DNA from: Candidatus Nanohaloarchaea archaeon
GTDB taxonomy: Archaea > EX4484-52 > GLR71
Assembly: GCA_030671745.1 (NCBI GenBank)
Contig: DAOVHT010000015.1
Location: 1-16,140 of the forward strand
Direction: 5' to 3'
DNA: 16,140 bases
The notes beneath the pieces were generated by a model. It saw nothing but the letters and a program-made list of their open reading frames with translations, searched no databases and was not told where the DNA came from. The position numbers and the translations under genes were made by a program. Positions 1 to 6,996 of this stretch are shown here, piece after piece (position 1 is the first letter of the stretch; every line of letters starts with the position of its first letter).

Positions 1-1410
1 CTTAAGAAATGGATTGAATCCAAAAAGGATTGGAAAGGTGTAACCCGTAACATGCCACTTGCCTGGATCAAGGAAGGGCTTGAACCACGATGTATCAGCC
101 GTAATCTTAAATGGGGTACTAAGATACCTAAAGTTGGGTATGAGGACAAGGTGTTCTATGTATGGTTTGATGCACCTGTGGGTTATATTGCATTCACTCG
201 TGATCACTTGAAAAAAGATTGGAAAACTTGGTGGCAATCTGATGATACTAGAATCATTCATTTTTTAGGAAAAGATAATGTACCGTTCCATACTATAATC
301 TGGCCATCTGAATTGATGTCTAATGATAAATGGACACTTCCTGATTATGTGGCGTCAAATGAGTACCTTAATTATCAGGGTCAACAGTTCTCAAAGAGTC
401 GAAATGTGGGTATATTTACATCTGATCTGGGTAAGGTAGGTATTGAACCATCTGTATGGAGATTCTATCTGTCTGTGACATTGCCTGAACATAAAGATTA
501 TGATTTCAGTTGGCAGGATTTGATGGATAAGACTAACAATGAGCTTGTTGCAAACATAGGTAATTTCCTGTTCAGAACGTTGTCATTCTCAAAGAAACAT
601 TTCGGTGAAGTTCCTGAATGTAAACTTTCATCTGAGGACATAAAAGTTATTGATAAGGTTGAAAAACTTAAAGAGAAATATGCCCTTAAGATGGAGACAT
701 TTGAATTGAAGGAAGCTTTGAAGACTGTCCTTGAGATATCTAACCTGTCTAATCAATATTTCCAGAAGAATGAACCTTGGGTTCTTGTGAAGACTGATAA
801 GGTGCGGTGCGGTACGGTGCTTAACGTGTGCCTTAATCTGTGTTCGTCTATCGGTAGGCTTCTTTATCCGTTTGTCCCTGTGTCTTCAAGAGCTTTGTGG
901 AAACAGTTAGGGTACAAGGATGATGTCGGTAAATCTCGTGGTACTGTTTTAACGGTTGGGCAGAAGCTTGGTGAACCTTCTATTCTTTTCAAGAAGATTG
1001 AGAAGGAAGAGGTAGATAAATTTGAGGTCATGTTTTCTGGTAAGGATGCGAAGGATTCAAAGAAAAGTGAGAAAGATGATGGTGATGGTATGGTAACTTA
1101 TGAAGAGTTCAGCAAGTTGAAATTTAAGGTGGGCACGGTCGTTGATGTCAAGGATCATCCTGAAGCAGATAAGCTGTATGTGCTGTCTGTTGATTTAGGG
1201 ACTGAGGTCAGGCAGATTGTGGCCGGGATGAAAGTTTATTATAAGGCAAGCGAGATGAAAGGCAAACAGGTCATTGTCGTATCGAACTTAAAACCGGCTA
1301 AGCTTCGCGGTATCGAGTCTCAGGGTATGGTTCTTGCAGCGGAGAAAGGTAAAGATGTCGTACTGTTGAGCGTTGATAAGATGATCAAGAACGGCGCTAA
1401 TGTGTGCTGA
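1..1410 (+). CDS. metG: Methionyl-tRNA synthetase, 5'-truncated by window edge, with C-terminal tRNA-binding domain
   Basis: Charges tRNA-Met with methionine in the cytoplasm. The frame is open from base 1, so the N-terminal Rossmann half with the HIGH motif lies outside the window; the first ATG at 52 is internal. Numbering from that Met, the family block KVFYVWFDAPVGYI is at about 33-46, a conserved FLGKDNVPFH block at 71-80, and the KMSKS-loop equivalent QFSKSR at 112-117. Here Gln replaces the first Lys, while the second Lys, the more important one in characterised enzymes, is kept. A helical anticodon-binding region follows. A charged Lys/Asp linker (about 325-345) leads to an EMAPII/Trbp111-like OB-fold domain to the C-terminus (FKVGTVVDVKDHPEADKLYVL, then SNLKPAKLRGIESQGM). 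In some archaea this domain is a separate protein; here it is fused. The gene ends in TGA, 51 bases before hypF. Confidence 0.96.
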   Translation, partial: LKKWIESKKDWKGVTRNMPLAWIKEGLEPRCISRNLKWGTKIPKVGYEDKVFYVWFDAPVGYIAFTRDHLKKDWKTWWQSDDTRIIHFLGKDNVPFHTIIWPSELMSNDKWTLPDYVASNEYLNYQGQQFSKSRNVGIFTSDLGKVGIEPSVWRFYLSVTLPEHKDYDFSWQDLMDKTNNELVANIGNFLFRTLSFSKKHFGEVPECKLSSEDIKVIDKVEKLKEKYALKMETFELKEALKTVLEISNLSNQYFQKNEPWVLVKTDKVRCGTVLNVCLNLCSSIGRLLYPFVPVSSRALWKQLGYKDDVGKSRGTVLTVGQKLGEPSILFKKIEKEEVDKFEVMFSGKDAKDSKKSEKDDGDGMVTYEEFSKLKFKVGTVVDVKDHPEADKLYVLSVDLGTEVRQIVAGMKVYYKASEMKGKQVIVVSNLKPAKLRGIESQGMVLAAEKGKDVVLLSVDKMIKNGANVC

Positions 1411-1440
1411 TGATTTTTTCATTCTTTTAAATTTTCTTTT
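1411..1440 (+). terminator. Probable T-rich archaeal terminator after metG
   Basis: Directly after the metG stop codon the plus strand has several T runs (TTTTTT at 1414-1419, then TTTT tracts to 1440) with no hairpin. Archaeal RNA polymerase commonly terminates at such oligo-T tracts. The same stretch also holds the likely TATA element of hypF, so the assignment is inferred. Confidence 0.4.
1425..1432 (+). promoter_or_regulatory. Candidate TATA box for hypF
   Basis: TTTTAAAT is centred about 33 bases before the hypF ATG (1462). With transcription expected about 25 bases downstream, the leader would be only about 8 bases. No Shine-Dalgarno sequence is visible before the ATG. The whole 51-bp gap is A/T rich, so the exact element is uncertain. 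Confidence 0.35.
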
Positions 1441-1461
1441 ACAATATAGTATTGATAATGC

Positions 1462-3645
1462 ATGTTCTATAAAATAACTGTCTCTGGCGCTGTGCAAGGT
1501 GTGGGCTTTCGGCCTTTTGTCTATCGTGAGGCTAAAAGGCTTGCGCTAAAAGGATATGTCCGAAATACAAGCGGTGGTGTTGAGATTGTTGTTTATGATG
1601 GCGCATTTGTCGAGATTCTGAAAGATAAGAGTCAATTGCCACCTTTGGCTGTCATTGATAATATTAATATCTGTGAGACTGATGTCTCAGATTCGTTCTT
1701 TTCTGATTTTGAGATCTTAGGGTCTAAGTTCGGTAGTGGCAGTACTGAGATTCTGCCTGATACTGCAATCTGTGAGGACTGTCTGCGCGAACTAAATGAT
1801 TCAAAAAATAGACGGCATAAATATCATTTTACTACATGCACCAACTGTGGTCCGCGATTCACTATTACAAGTGATATGCCTTATGATCGTAATGTGACTT
1901 CGATGTCTCTCTATCCTATGTGTGATAAGTGCAAGAAAGAGTATAATGATTCTTCTGATAGGAGGTATCATGCGCAGACTATTGCATGTCATGACTGTGG
2001 ACCTAAATTTAGTTTCTTTAAAGATGGTAAGGTGATTGCAACTTCAATTGAGGCTGTTGATTGCGCGGTCACTGAATTGAAAGATGGTAAGATTGTTGCA
2101 ATCAAAGGTGTGGGCGGATATCATCTTTGTTGTGATGCGACTAATCCTCATGCTTTAAAGGCGCTTAGGCGACTTATCAGACGACAGACAAAACCATTGG
2201 CTATCATGGTTTCAGACATTTCATCTGTCTCTGAGATTGCTGTCATGTCTGATGTTGAGAAGTCTCTTTTAATTTCAAAAGAGAGACCTATCGTTGTCCT
2301 TGAAAAGAAGGATAAGGATAGTTTTTCAGAGGTCTCGCCACTTGATAGCATCGGTATCATGTTGCCTTATGCTGCAATACATTATCTAATTTTAGATAGG
2401 GTTGATGTACCTTTAATTATGACCTCCTGCAACTTACCAGGAGAACCTATGGGTACAGAGTCTCAGTCTATGGTGAATCTTGAACTTTCTGATGATAGGA
2501 CGATTGTCAATAGAGTTGATGATTCTGTCGTTAAAGTCATTGATGATAAAAGTATGTTGCTTCGACGGTCGCGCGGGTTTGCACCTAAATCTATTGATGT
2601 TGGGGTTAAAAAAGATGTTGAGATTATTGCTTTAGGTGCTGACGAGTCAAATACATTTTCAATCTATAAGGATGGTAAGGTCTTTATGTCTCAGCACATG
2701 GGTGATCTTTCAAATGCCAAGGTGACATCTCTCTGGGAGAAAAATATTGAGTTTTTCCTGAAGGTTACTAAATCAAAACCATCTATTGTCGTCTGTGATA
2801 TTCATCCTGACTATTATTCTACAAAGTATGCTTCAGAATTGGCTTTACGGCTTGGTGCCAAGGTAGTTCCAATTCAGCATCATGTGGCTCATGCTTATTC
2901 GGTCGGGCTTGAGCACGGGCTTTCATCTTTTGTCGGTATAACTTGTGATGGTTCAGGATATGGGCTTGATGATGGGTTGTGGGGTGGTGAGGTATTTGCT
3001 GTCAAAGATGGTGACCATAAGCGTGTTGGGCATCTTTCGGAACAGATGCTTGTCGGTGGTGAATCGGCAGTTAAAGAACCTAAAAAGATGCTGTTTGGTA
3101 TCTTGTCAAGGTTTCTGACTGATGCTGAACTTTCAGAAGTGTTTGGTAGTTCTGCGGGTATCTGGGGGAAACAGATTGAACAGGACTTTAATATCTTGAA
3201 GACTACAAGTTACGGGCGTATCTTTGATGCTGCATCTGCACTTCTTGGTGTCTGTGATACAAGGACATATTCGGGTGAGCCTGCAATTTCTCTTGAAAGT
3301 TCTGTATCGGGTGCAACTCCTTATGTTCTTGAGCCTGTGATTGAAGAAAAAGAGGGAATTTCAATACTTAATACTACAATACTTTTTGAATTCTTGTGGA
3401 AAAATAAAGATAAAGATAAATCACGGCTTGTTGCAACTGTGTTTGATTATGTTGCTCGTGGATTGTATCTGATTGCAGAATCTTTATCTGGTGACTTGCC
3501 TATTGTCTTTTCTGGTGGGGTGGCTTATAATCGGTATGTTACAGGATATATGATAAAGAAAGGTGTGCTTGTCAATTCAAAGGTGCCTGCCGGTGATGGC
3601 GGTATCAGTTTTGGGCAGATTGGATCTGTTTTGGGATCTAATTGA
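1462..3645 (+). CDS. hypF: [NiFe] hydrogenase maturation carbamoyltransferase HypF
   Basis: Activates carbamoyl phosphate as carbamoyl-adenylate and transfers the carbamoyl group to the C-terminal Cys of HypE, the first step in making the cyanide ligands of [NiFe] hydrogenase. The four expected domains occur in order in 727 residues, close to the usual length of about 750. An acylphosphatase-like domain (1-90) starts with GAVQGVGFRPFVYREA. Two zinc fingers follow (C104/C107/C126/C129 and C154/C157/C176/C179, including YHAQTIACHDCGP). A YrdC-like domain spans about 195-380. A Kae1/TsaD-like domain runs from about 388 to the end, with H473 and H477 in QHHVAH, the DGSGYGLDDGLWGGE block, and C-terminal SGGVAYNR and GDGGISFGQ. 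The third His of the usual HHHAH is Val, but the HxxxH pair is kept. The gene stands alone; its partners hypC-D-E lie about 1 kb away on the other strand. Confidence 0.97.
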   Translation: MFYKITVSGAVQGVGFRPFVYREAKRLALKGYVRNTSGGVEIVVYDGAFVEILKDKSQLPPLAVIDNINICETDVSDSFFSDFEILGSKFGSGSTEILPDTAICEDCLRELNDSKNRRHKYHFTTCTNCGPRFTITSDMPYDRNVTSMSLYPMCDKCKKEYNDSSDRRYHAQTIACHDCGPKFSFFKDGKVIATSIEAVDCAVTELKDGKIVAIKGVGGYHLCCDATNPHALKALRRLIRRQTKPLAIMVSDISSVSEIAVMSDVEKSLLISKERPIVVLEKKDKDSFSEVSPLDSIGIMLPYAAIHYLILDRVDVPLIMTSCNLPGEPMGTESQSMVNLELSDDRTIVNRVDDSVVKVIDDKSMLLRRSRGFAPKSIDVGVKKDVEIIALGADESNTFSIYKDGKVFMSQHMGDLSNAKVTSLWEKNIEFFLKVTKSKPSIVVCDIHPDYYSTKYASELALRLGAKVVPIQHHVAHAYSVGLEHGLSSFVGITCDGSGYGLDDGLWGGEVFAVKDGDHKRVGHLSEQMLVGGESAVKEPKKMLFGILSRFLTDAELSEVFGSSAGIWGKQIEQDFNILKTTSYGRIFDAASALLGVCDTRTYSGEPAISLESSVSGATPYVLEPVIEEKEGISILNTTILFEFLWKNKDKDKSRLVATVFDYVARGLYLIAESLSGDLPIVFSGGVAYNRYVTGYMIKKGVLVNSKVPAGDGGISFGQIGSVLGSN

Positions 3646-3679
3646 TGTTAATTAACTATTTATTAGTTGTAGAAACTTA

Positions 3680-3687
3680 TTTAAAAA
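3680..3687 (+). promoter_or_regulatory. TATA box of the 183-residue orphan
   Basis: TTTAAAAA lies in an A/T-rich gap, centred about 24 bases before the ATG at 3707. That spacing puts the expected transcription start at or next to the start codon, so the mRNA is probably leaderless. No ribosome binding site is seen. Confidence 0.5.
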
Positions 3688-3706
3688 TTGACTAAAAATA
3701 TTTTAT

Positions 3707-4258
3707 ATGTCTCCACACATTATTCCAAAATCTGTTGAACCAACCACTGTTACTGAGATGTATGAGGATTTTCTAGAAAATCCGTCAAAGTATATTAATC
3801 AAGAAACACCCAGTGGCATAAAAGGTGTTAAATATTTTTGGATAACCCGTAGTCTTGTCAGTATGTTTGAAAAAACTACAGATAAACGATATGATTTTAA
3901 TATTAATTTAGACCCTGCTGTCATATATTATGATTCAAAAGATGATTTCATTAATTTTATTGGGAAAGCTCTTAATTTAGTAAACCATATGCCTGAAACC
4001 GAAGTACCTTTTAAATATGTTGAAGATATGGGTTCATTTAATTTCAAACAAAAAGACGGAAAAGATGACTTACGGACATATCATCTTACGCCATTGATAA
4101 TTAAAGGAAATAATATGGATGATTATATTTTATATTTTCAGAATAATGAAGGTTGGGATGATAAATTACCGAACACAATGATTAATGTGTATAATTTAGA
4201 TGGTGCAAAATTGGTTGATGCAATGTTAACTCTTTGGTTTGCAGTAAATGATGAATAA
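3707..4258 (+). CDS. Hypothetical protein, 183 residues, soluble
   Basis: I do not recognise this protein. It has no signal peptide, no membrane segment and no Cys cluster. It is mixed and fairly acidic, with alternating hydrophobic stretches that suggest an alpha/beta fold, for example VKYFWITRSLVSMF near 41-54, FINFIGKALNLVNHM near 78-92 and LVDAMLTLWFAV near the C-terminus. It uses A/T-ending codons and looks visibly more AT rich than hypF and the hyp operon around it. A well-placed TATA box and a full-length open frame argue that it is expressed. It is monocistronic, with hypF upstream on the same strand but a separate promoter, and a small regulator-like gene facing it from the minus strand. 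Function unknown. Confidence 0.75.
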   Translation: MSPHIIPKSVEPTTVTEMYEDFLENPSKYINQETPSGIKGVKYFWITRSLVSMFEKTTDKRYDFNINLDPAVIYYDSKDDFINFIGKALNLVNHMPETEVPFKYVEDMGSFNFKQKDGKDDLRTYHLTPLIIKGNNMDDYILYFQNNEGWDDKLPNTMINVYNLDGAKLVDAMLTLWFAVNDE

Positions 4259-4314
4259 TTCTTATTTTTATATTAATTTATTTAGAAGCGATTGTCTTAT
4301 TTTTAAAATAGAAT

Positions 4315-4630
4315 TTAATCCTCTTTGCTCAATTCTGCATCAGTATATCCAATCAATATAAGGACATCTGCAATATATCCTTGGGACAACTGATATTTAT
4401 CTGCTATAACGCCAATATCCTTATGTTTCGCATAATTTTCAATAATATCAAATACTTCTATGAGCCTGAATTATTTCTCCAAAAAATCCATCTCCAATAA
4501 GAATTTCACGTAACTTATTATATCCTGCACTAATTTCTTTTGCTGCATTACCTAATTCATGTCGTTTTGATTCTTCTAAGTCACATATATACTCTGTAGG
4601 TTTTTCAGATACTGTTTCATCGTTTCCCAT
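4315..4630 (-). pseudogene. Small helix-turn-helix-like gene with an apparent frameshift
   Basis: Reading leftward from the ATG at 4630, a 60-codon frame ends at TGA 4448-4450 (MGNDETVSEKP... ending EIIQAHRSI). A second frame, +1 relative to the first, continues as EVFDIIENYAKHKDIGVIADKYQLSQGYIADVLILIGYTDAE... to TAA at 4315-4317. The second frame is closed upstream by TAA at 4471-4473 and has no ATG or GTG start of its own before the conserved-looking part. The two pieces therefore most simply form one ORF of about 104 codons broken between 4450 and 4470. The C-terminal half resembles a helix-turn-helix (IGVIADKYQLSQGYIADVL) and the N-terminal half is a charged helix. It could be a DNA-binding regulator, a decaying gene, a sequencing indel, or a translational frameshift. 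Confidence 0.6.
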
Positions 4631-4650
4631 ACAATAAAATGAATCAATTA

Positions 4651-4660
4651 GATATATAAA
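4651..4660 (-). promoter_or_regulatory. TATA box of the frameshifted small gene
   Basis: On the minus strand this reads TTTATATATC, centred about 26 bases before the ATG at 4630, which is the leaderless spacing seen elsewhere in this window. A good promoter in front of a broken frame suggests that the gene is recently broken, or not truly broken. Confidence 0.55.
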
Positions 4661-4699
4661 TGTTATGCTTTGGTGGTCATAACATAATCAACTGATTTT

Positions 4700-5680
4700 T
4701 TAACAGATCCTAGGTACGCCTGTTCCGCCTGGGTTGTCAAGAAATCGCTCTCCAATCTTTGTCTTTAAGATGACTTTTTTTCCTTCACTGACAGTGCCTA
4801 TTGTTATTGCATCGGGGCACAGGTCTTTCTTCAATAATTCTAAGACTTCTTTTTCGTCATCTTCTGAAACTATGAGTAGTGCGCGACCTTCACAGGCCAA
4901 AGTCAACGGGTCAATGCCTAAGATGTTGCATATTGCGCGTGTCTCTTTTCGTATAGGTATGGTCTCTTCATCGATTGTTATCTTTACTTTTGCCTTGTCT
5001 GCAAGTTCGTTCAGGCAGGATGCGATACCGCCTCTTGTCGGGTCTTTTGCGGATTTGATCTTTCCTTTAAGCAGTTGCATGATGTCAAGTACCGGTCTGC
5101 AGTCGGATATCAGATCTGTCCTGTAATCAAACCGTGTTGCAAGGACTGCGCCACCATGGTCTCCAATTGTGCCTGTAACTATCACTTTATCAGTTGGTGC
5201 AATGTTCTCGTTTCTTATGATGTCTTTTGTGGTGCCGATGCCTGCGGTGTTTATGACTATGCCGTCAAGCTGTCCTTTTGGCATGACTTTGGTGTCGCCT
5301 GTGACAATCGGGACTTTCAGTTTTTTTGATAGTGTGTTCACTGAGTCAATTATCGTTTCAAGGTGCTCTTTCTTGAATCCTTCTTCAATTATGATTGATA
5401 ATGTCAATGCGAGGGGTTCTGCGCCCATGACTACAAGGTCGTTCACCGTTCCTGTGACTGCGAGCTTGCCTATGTTGCCACCCGGGAAAAAGTATGGGCT
5501 CTGGATGTATGAATCTGAGGTGAATACGAGATACTTGTCGCCTGCCTTAAGGTATGCGCCGTCGTCAAGTGTTCCTTTCCAGTCGCCTGTGAATTCAAGG
5601 GATTGCCTTATACCTGATATCAGGTCTGACATTGGTGTGCCGCCATCACCGTGCTTTAGTTTGATTGTCTTTTCAGGCAT
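4700..5680 (-). CDS. hypE: Hydrogenase maturation protein HypE (carbamoyl dehydratase)
   Basis: Receives a carbamoyl group from HypF on its C-terminal Cys and dehydrates it with ATP to a thiocyanate, which donates cyanide to the HypC-HypD iron complex. The protein is 326 residues from the ATG at 5680 and belongs to the PurM/AIR-synthase-like family. Visible landmarks are the N-terminal LKHGDGG, a DDGAYL block, the ATP-binding VTGDTKVMPKG, the DPTRGGIAS block, and above all the terminal PRIC ending in the catalytic Cys. The open frame extends 13 codons further upstream, but that stretch lies inside the end of hypD. The ATG at 5680 has a strong GAGGTGA five bases before it and gives the normal family N-terminus. 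It overlaps the hypD stop by 8 bases (ATGCCTGA), so translational coupling is likely. It is the last gene of hypC-hypD-hypE. Confidence 0.97.
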   Translation of the reverse strand: MPEKTIKLKHGDGGTPMSDLISGIRQSLEFTGDWKGTLDDGAYLKAGDKYLVFTSDSYIQSPYFFPGGNIGKLAVTGTVNDLVVMGAEPLALTLSIIIEEGFKKEHLETIIDSVNTLSKKLKVPIVTGDTKVMPKGQLDGIVINTAGIGTTKDIIRNENIAPTDKVIVTGTIGDHGGAVLATRFDYRTDLISDCRPVLDIMQLLKGKIKSAKDPTRGGIASCLNELADKAKVKITIDEETIPIRKETRAICNILGIDPLTLACEGRALLIVSEDDEKEVLELLKKDLCPDAITIGTVSEGKKVILKTKIGERFLDNPGGTGVPRIC

Positions 5681-6725
5681 TGTCGTCACCTCTGTATTTA
5701 TATGCAATCTTGCATGCACTTTCAGTTCCCACCATGCAAGGTCCGGTCGGGTTGTCGGGTGTGCACACTTTTGAGAATAATGGGCATTTTTTTGGTTCTA
5801 TGACACCCATTATGACATCTGCACACCTGCATCCTTTGTTGTCTTTAGGTTCTGGGAGATCTTTGAGCAGTTCTCTGTATTTTTCCATTGCATCATGATT
5901 TTGATATTGTTTTTTTAATTTCAGACCGCTGTCTTTTATAATTCCTATGCCGCGCCATTCTGAGTCGCAGGTTTCAAATATTGATGATGTTAAGGCTCTT
6001 GCTTTCTTGTTACCGTCATCGTTTACAATTTTAGTGTAATTGTTTTCTACTTCCTTTCTATCTGTATTTATCTGTTTCAGTAGCATCAGTATGGATTTTA
6101 GGACGTCCTCAGGTTCAAAACCTGCTATCACTTGTGGTGCATTGATATCTCTGTAAGGTCTTGTGCCGATTATTGCTGATACATGGCCTGGATTTAAGAA
6201 ACCGTCTATCTGGTTATCTTGGTTTGAGACTATCACGTTCATGGCTTCAGGTATCGTCTTGTGTGCGCAGATGATGTCAAGACCGTTTTTTACTGCCCAG
6301 GCAGTCATGGGTGTCGTTGTCTCAAAACCTATCGCTAGAAATACTAGATTTGGGTATTCTGTCTTCAGTTTGAGTGCATCAATTGTTGATTCTACGATGA
6401 ATACCTTTGAACCATTTTCTTTTGCAACTTCTAAAGACATCTCAGTTCCTGGTACTTTCAGCATGTCACCGTATGTGGCGATGGGTATTCCATTCTGCGC
6501 AAGCCGTACTGCCGAATCGATTGTTCTTTGGGGTGTGACACAGACCGGACATCCGGGACCGCTTACTAATTGTATATTTTCTGGTAGGAGGGTTTTGATG
6601 CCATATTTTGCTATTGTTTGTGTGTGTGTGCCGCAGACTTCCATTATCTTTACTGGTCTGTTGATATCTTCTGCTATCTCTTTTATCTCTGAAATTATAT
6701 TTTCTGTATCGGTATCCACAGGCAT
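5673..6725 (-). CDS. hypD: Hydrogenase maturation Fe-S protein HypD
   Basis: A [4Fe-4S] scaffold that, together with HypC, assembles the Fe(CN)2CO unit of [NiFe] hydrogenase in the cytoplasm. It has 350 residues from the ATG at 6725, the normal family length. Key motifs are EVCGTHT (Cys31), which holds the iron with HypC, and GPGCPVCVTP (Cys59, Cys62). A C-terminal cysteine-rich block runs GCRCADVIMG, KKCPLFSKVCTP, NPTGPCMVGTESAC and holds the cluster ligands. Start choice: a GTG at 6726-6728 sits immediately before this ATG and directly abuts the hypC stop TAA (6729-6731). Either would do; ATG is chosen as the stronger codon. No clear Shine-Dalgarno precedes it, so initiation probably depends on coupling to hypC termination. 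Confidence 0.97.
   Translation of the reverse strand: MPVDTDTENIISEIKEIAEDINRPVKIMEVCGTHTQTIAKYGIKTLLPENIQLVSGPGCPVCVTPQRTIDSAVRLAQNGIPIATYGDMLKVPGTEMSLEVAKENGSKVFIVESTIDALKLKTEYPNLVFLAIGFETTTPMTAWAVKNGLDIICAHKTIPEAMNVIVSNQDNQIDGFLNPGHVSAIIGTRPYRDINAPQVIAGFEPEDVLKSILMLLKQINTDRKEVENNYTKIVNDDGNKKARALTSSIFETCDSEWRGIGIIKDSGLKLKKQYQNHDAMEKYRELLKDLPEPKDNKGCRCADVIMGVIEPKKCPLFSKVCTPDNPTGPCMVGTESACKIAYKYRGDDNA
5686..5692 (-). promoter_or_regulatory. Ribosome binding site fixing the hypE start
   Basis: GAGGTGA on the minus strand ends 5 bases before ATG 5680. It selects this start over the in-frame ATG at 5719 and shows that internal operon genes use Shine-Dalgarno initiation. Confidence 0.75.
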
Positions 6726-6728
6726 CAC

Positions 6729-6914
6729 TTAAATTGTATCGTCTTTTCTGTCTTTTTTTAGAATCTCAATCGCAAATCCTGCATGCACCAAGACGTAGTC
6801 TCCGATTTTCGGAGAGATAATTGTTATCTTTGCTTGTTTCGTGATGCCATTGTAGTCTATGGTTGCGTTATCATCATCTATCTTTATGACTTTTCCAGGG
6901 ATTGCAAGGCACAT
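6729..6914 (-). CDS. hypC: Hydrogenase maturation chaperone HypC/HupF
   Basis: A small OB-fold chaperone that carries the Fe(CN)2CO group with HypD and delivers it to the hydrogenase large subunit. The start at 6914 gives the invariant N-terminus MCLAIPGKV, in which Cys2 (exposed after Met removal) binds the iron. The longer open frame up to 7082 is rejected because it would bury this N-terminus and run through the divergent hydrolase gene. Also family-like are DYVLVHAGFAIEIL near the C-terminus and the central beta-rich stretch. At 61 residues it is at the short end of the family (commonly 70-90), lacking part of the usual C-terminal tail. It is the first gene of the operon, with a TATA element 27 bases upstream, so it is probably leaderless. 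Confidence 0.95.
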   Translation of the reverse strand: MCLAIPGKVIKIDDDNATIDYNGITKQAKITIISPKIGDYVLVHAGFAIEILKKDRKDDTI

Positions 6915-6936
6915 GATTTTATATTCAATTAGAAGA

Positions 6937-6944
6937 TTATTAAA
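6937..6944 (-). promoter_or_regulatory. TATA box of the hypCDE operon
   Basis: On the minus strand TTTAATAA is centred about 27 bases upstream of the hypC ATG (6914). It lies back-to-back with the promoter of the divergent hydrolase gene within an 82-bp intergenic region. Confidence 0.5.
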
Positions 6945-6969
6945 TGTTGGTTTTTTGTGTATCAAAAAA

Positions 6970-6975
6970 TATAAA
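6970..6975 (+). promoter_or_regulatory. TATA box of the alpha/beta hydrolase gene
   Basis: TATAAA preceded by an A-rich stretch, a good match to the archaeal TATA/BRE pattern. It is centred 24 bases before ATG 6997, which supports that start and a leaderless transcript. Confidence 0.6.
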
Positions 6976-6996
6976 CTCGTGATGACAATCATCTGT

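Noticed and set aside
1288..1497. 69-codon minus-strand frame across the metG/hypF junction
   Set aside because: It overlaps both conserved genes on the opposite strand and shows no protein motif.
5169..5774. 201-codon open frame on the plus strand
   Set aside because: It is wholly antisense to hypE and the end of hypD, has no recognisable motif, and reads as the reverse complement of conserved hyp codons.
6163..6732. 189-codon open frame on the plus strand
   Set aside because: Antisense to hypD. Its residues are simply the opposite-strand reading of the conserved HypD motifs.
6859..6996. 46-codon upstream in-frame extension of the alpha/beta hydrolase gene
   Set aside because: It runs antisense through hypC and its promoter. 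The TATA box at 6970-6975 and the protein fold both favour the start at 6997.
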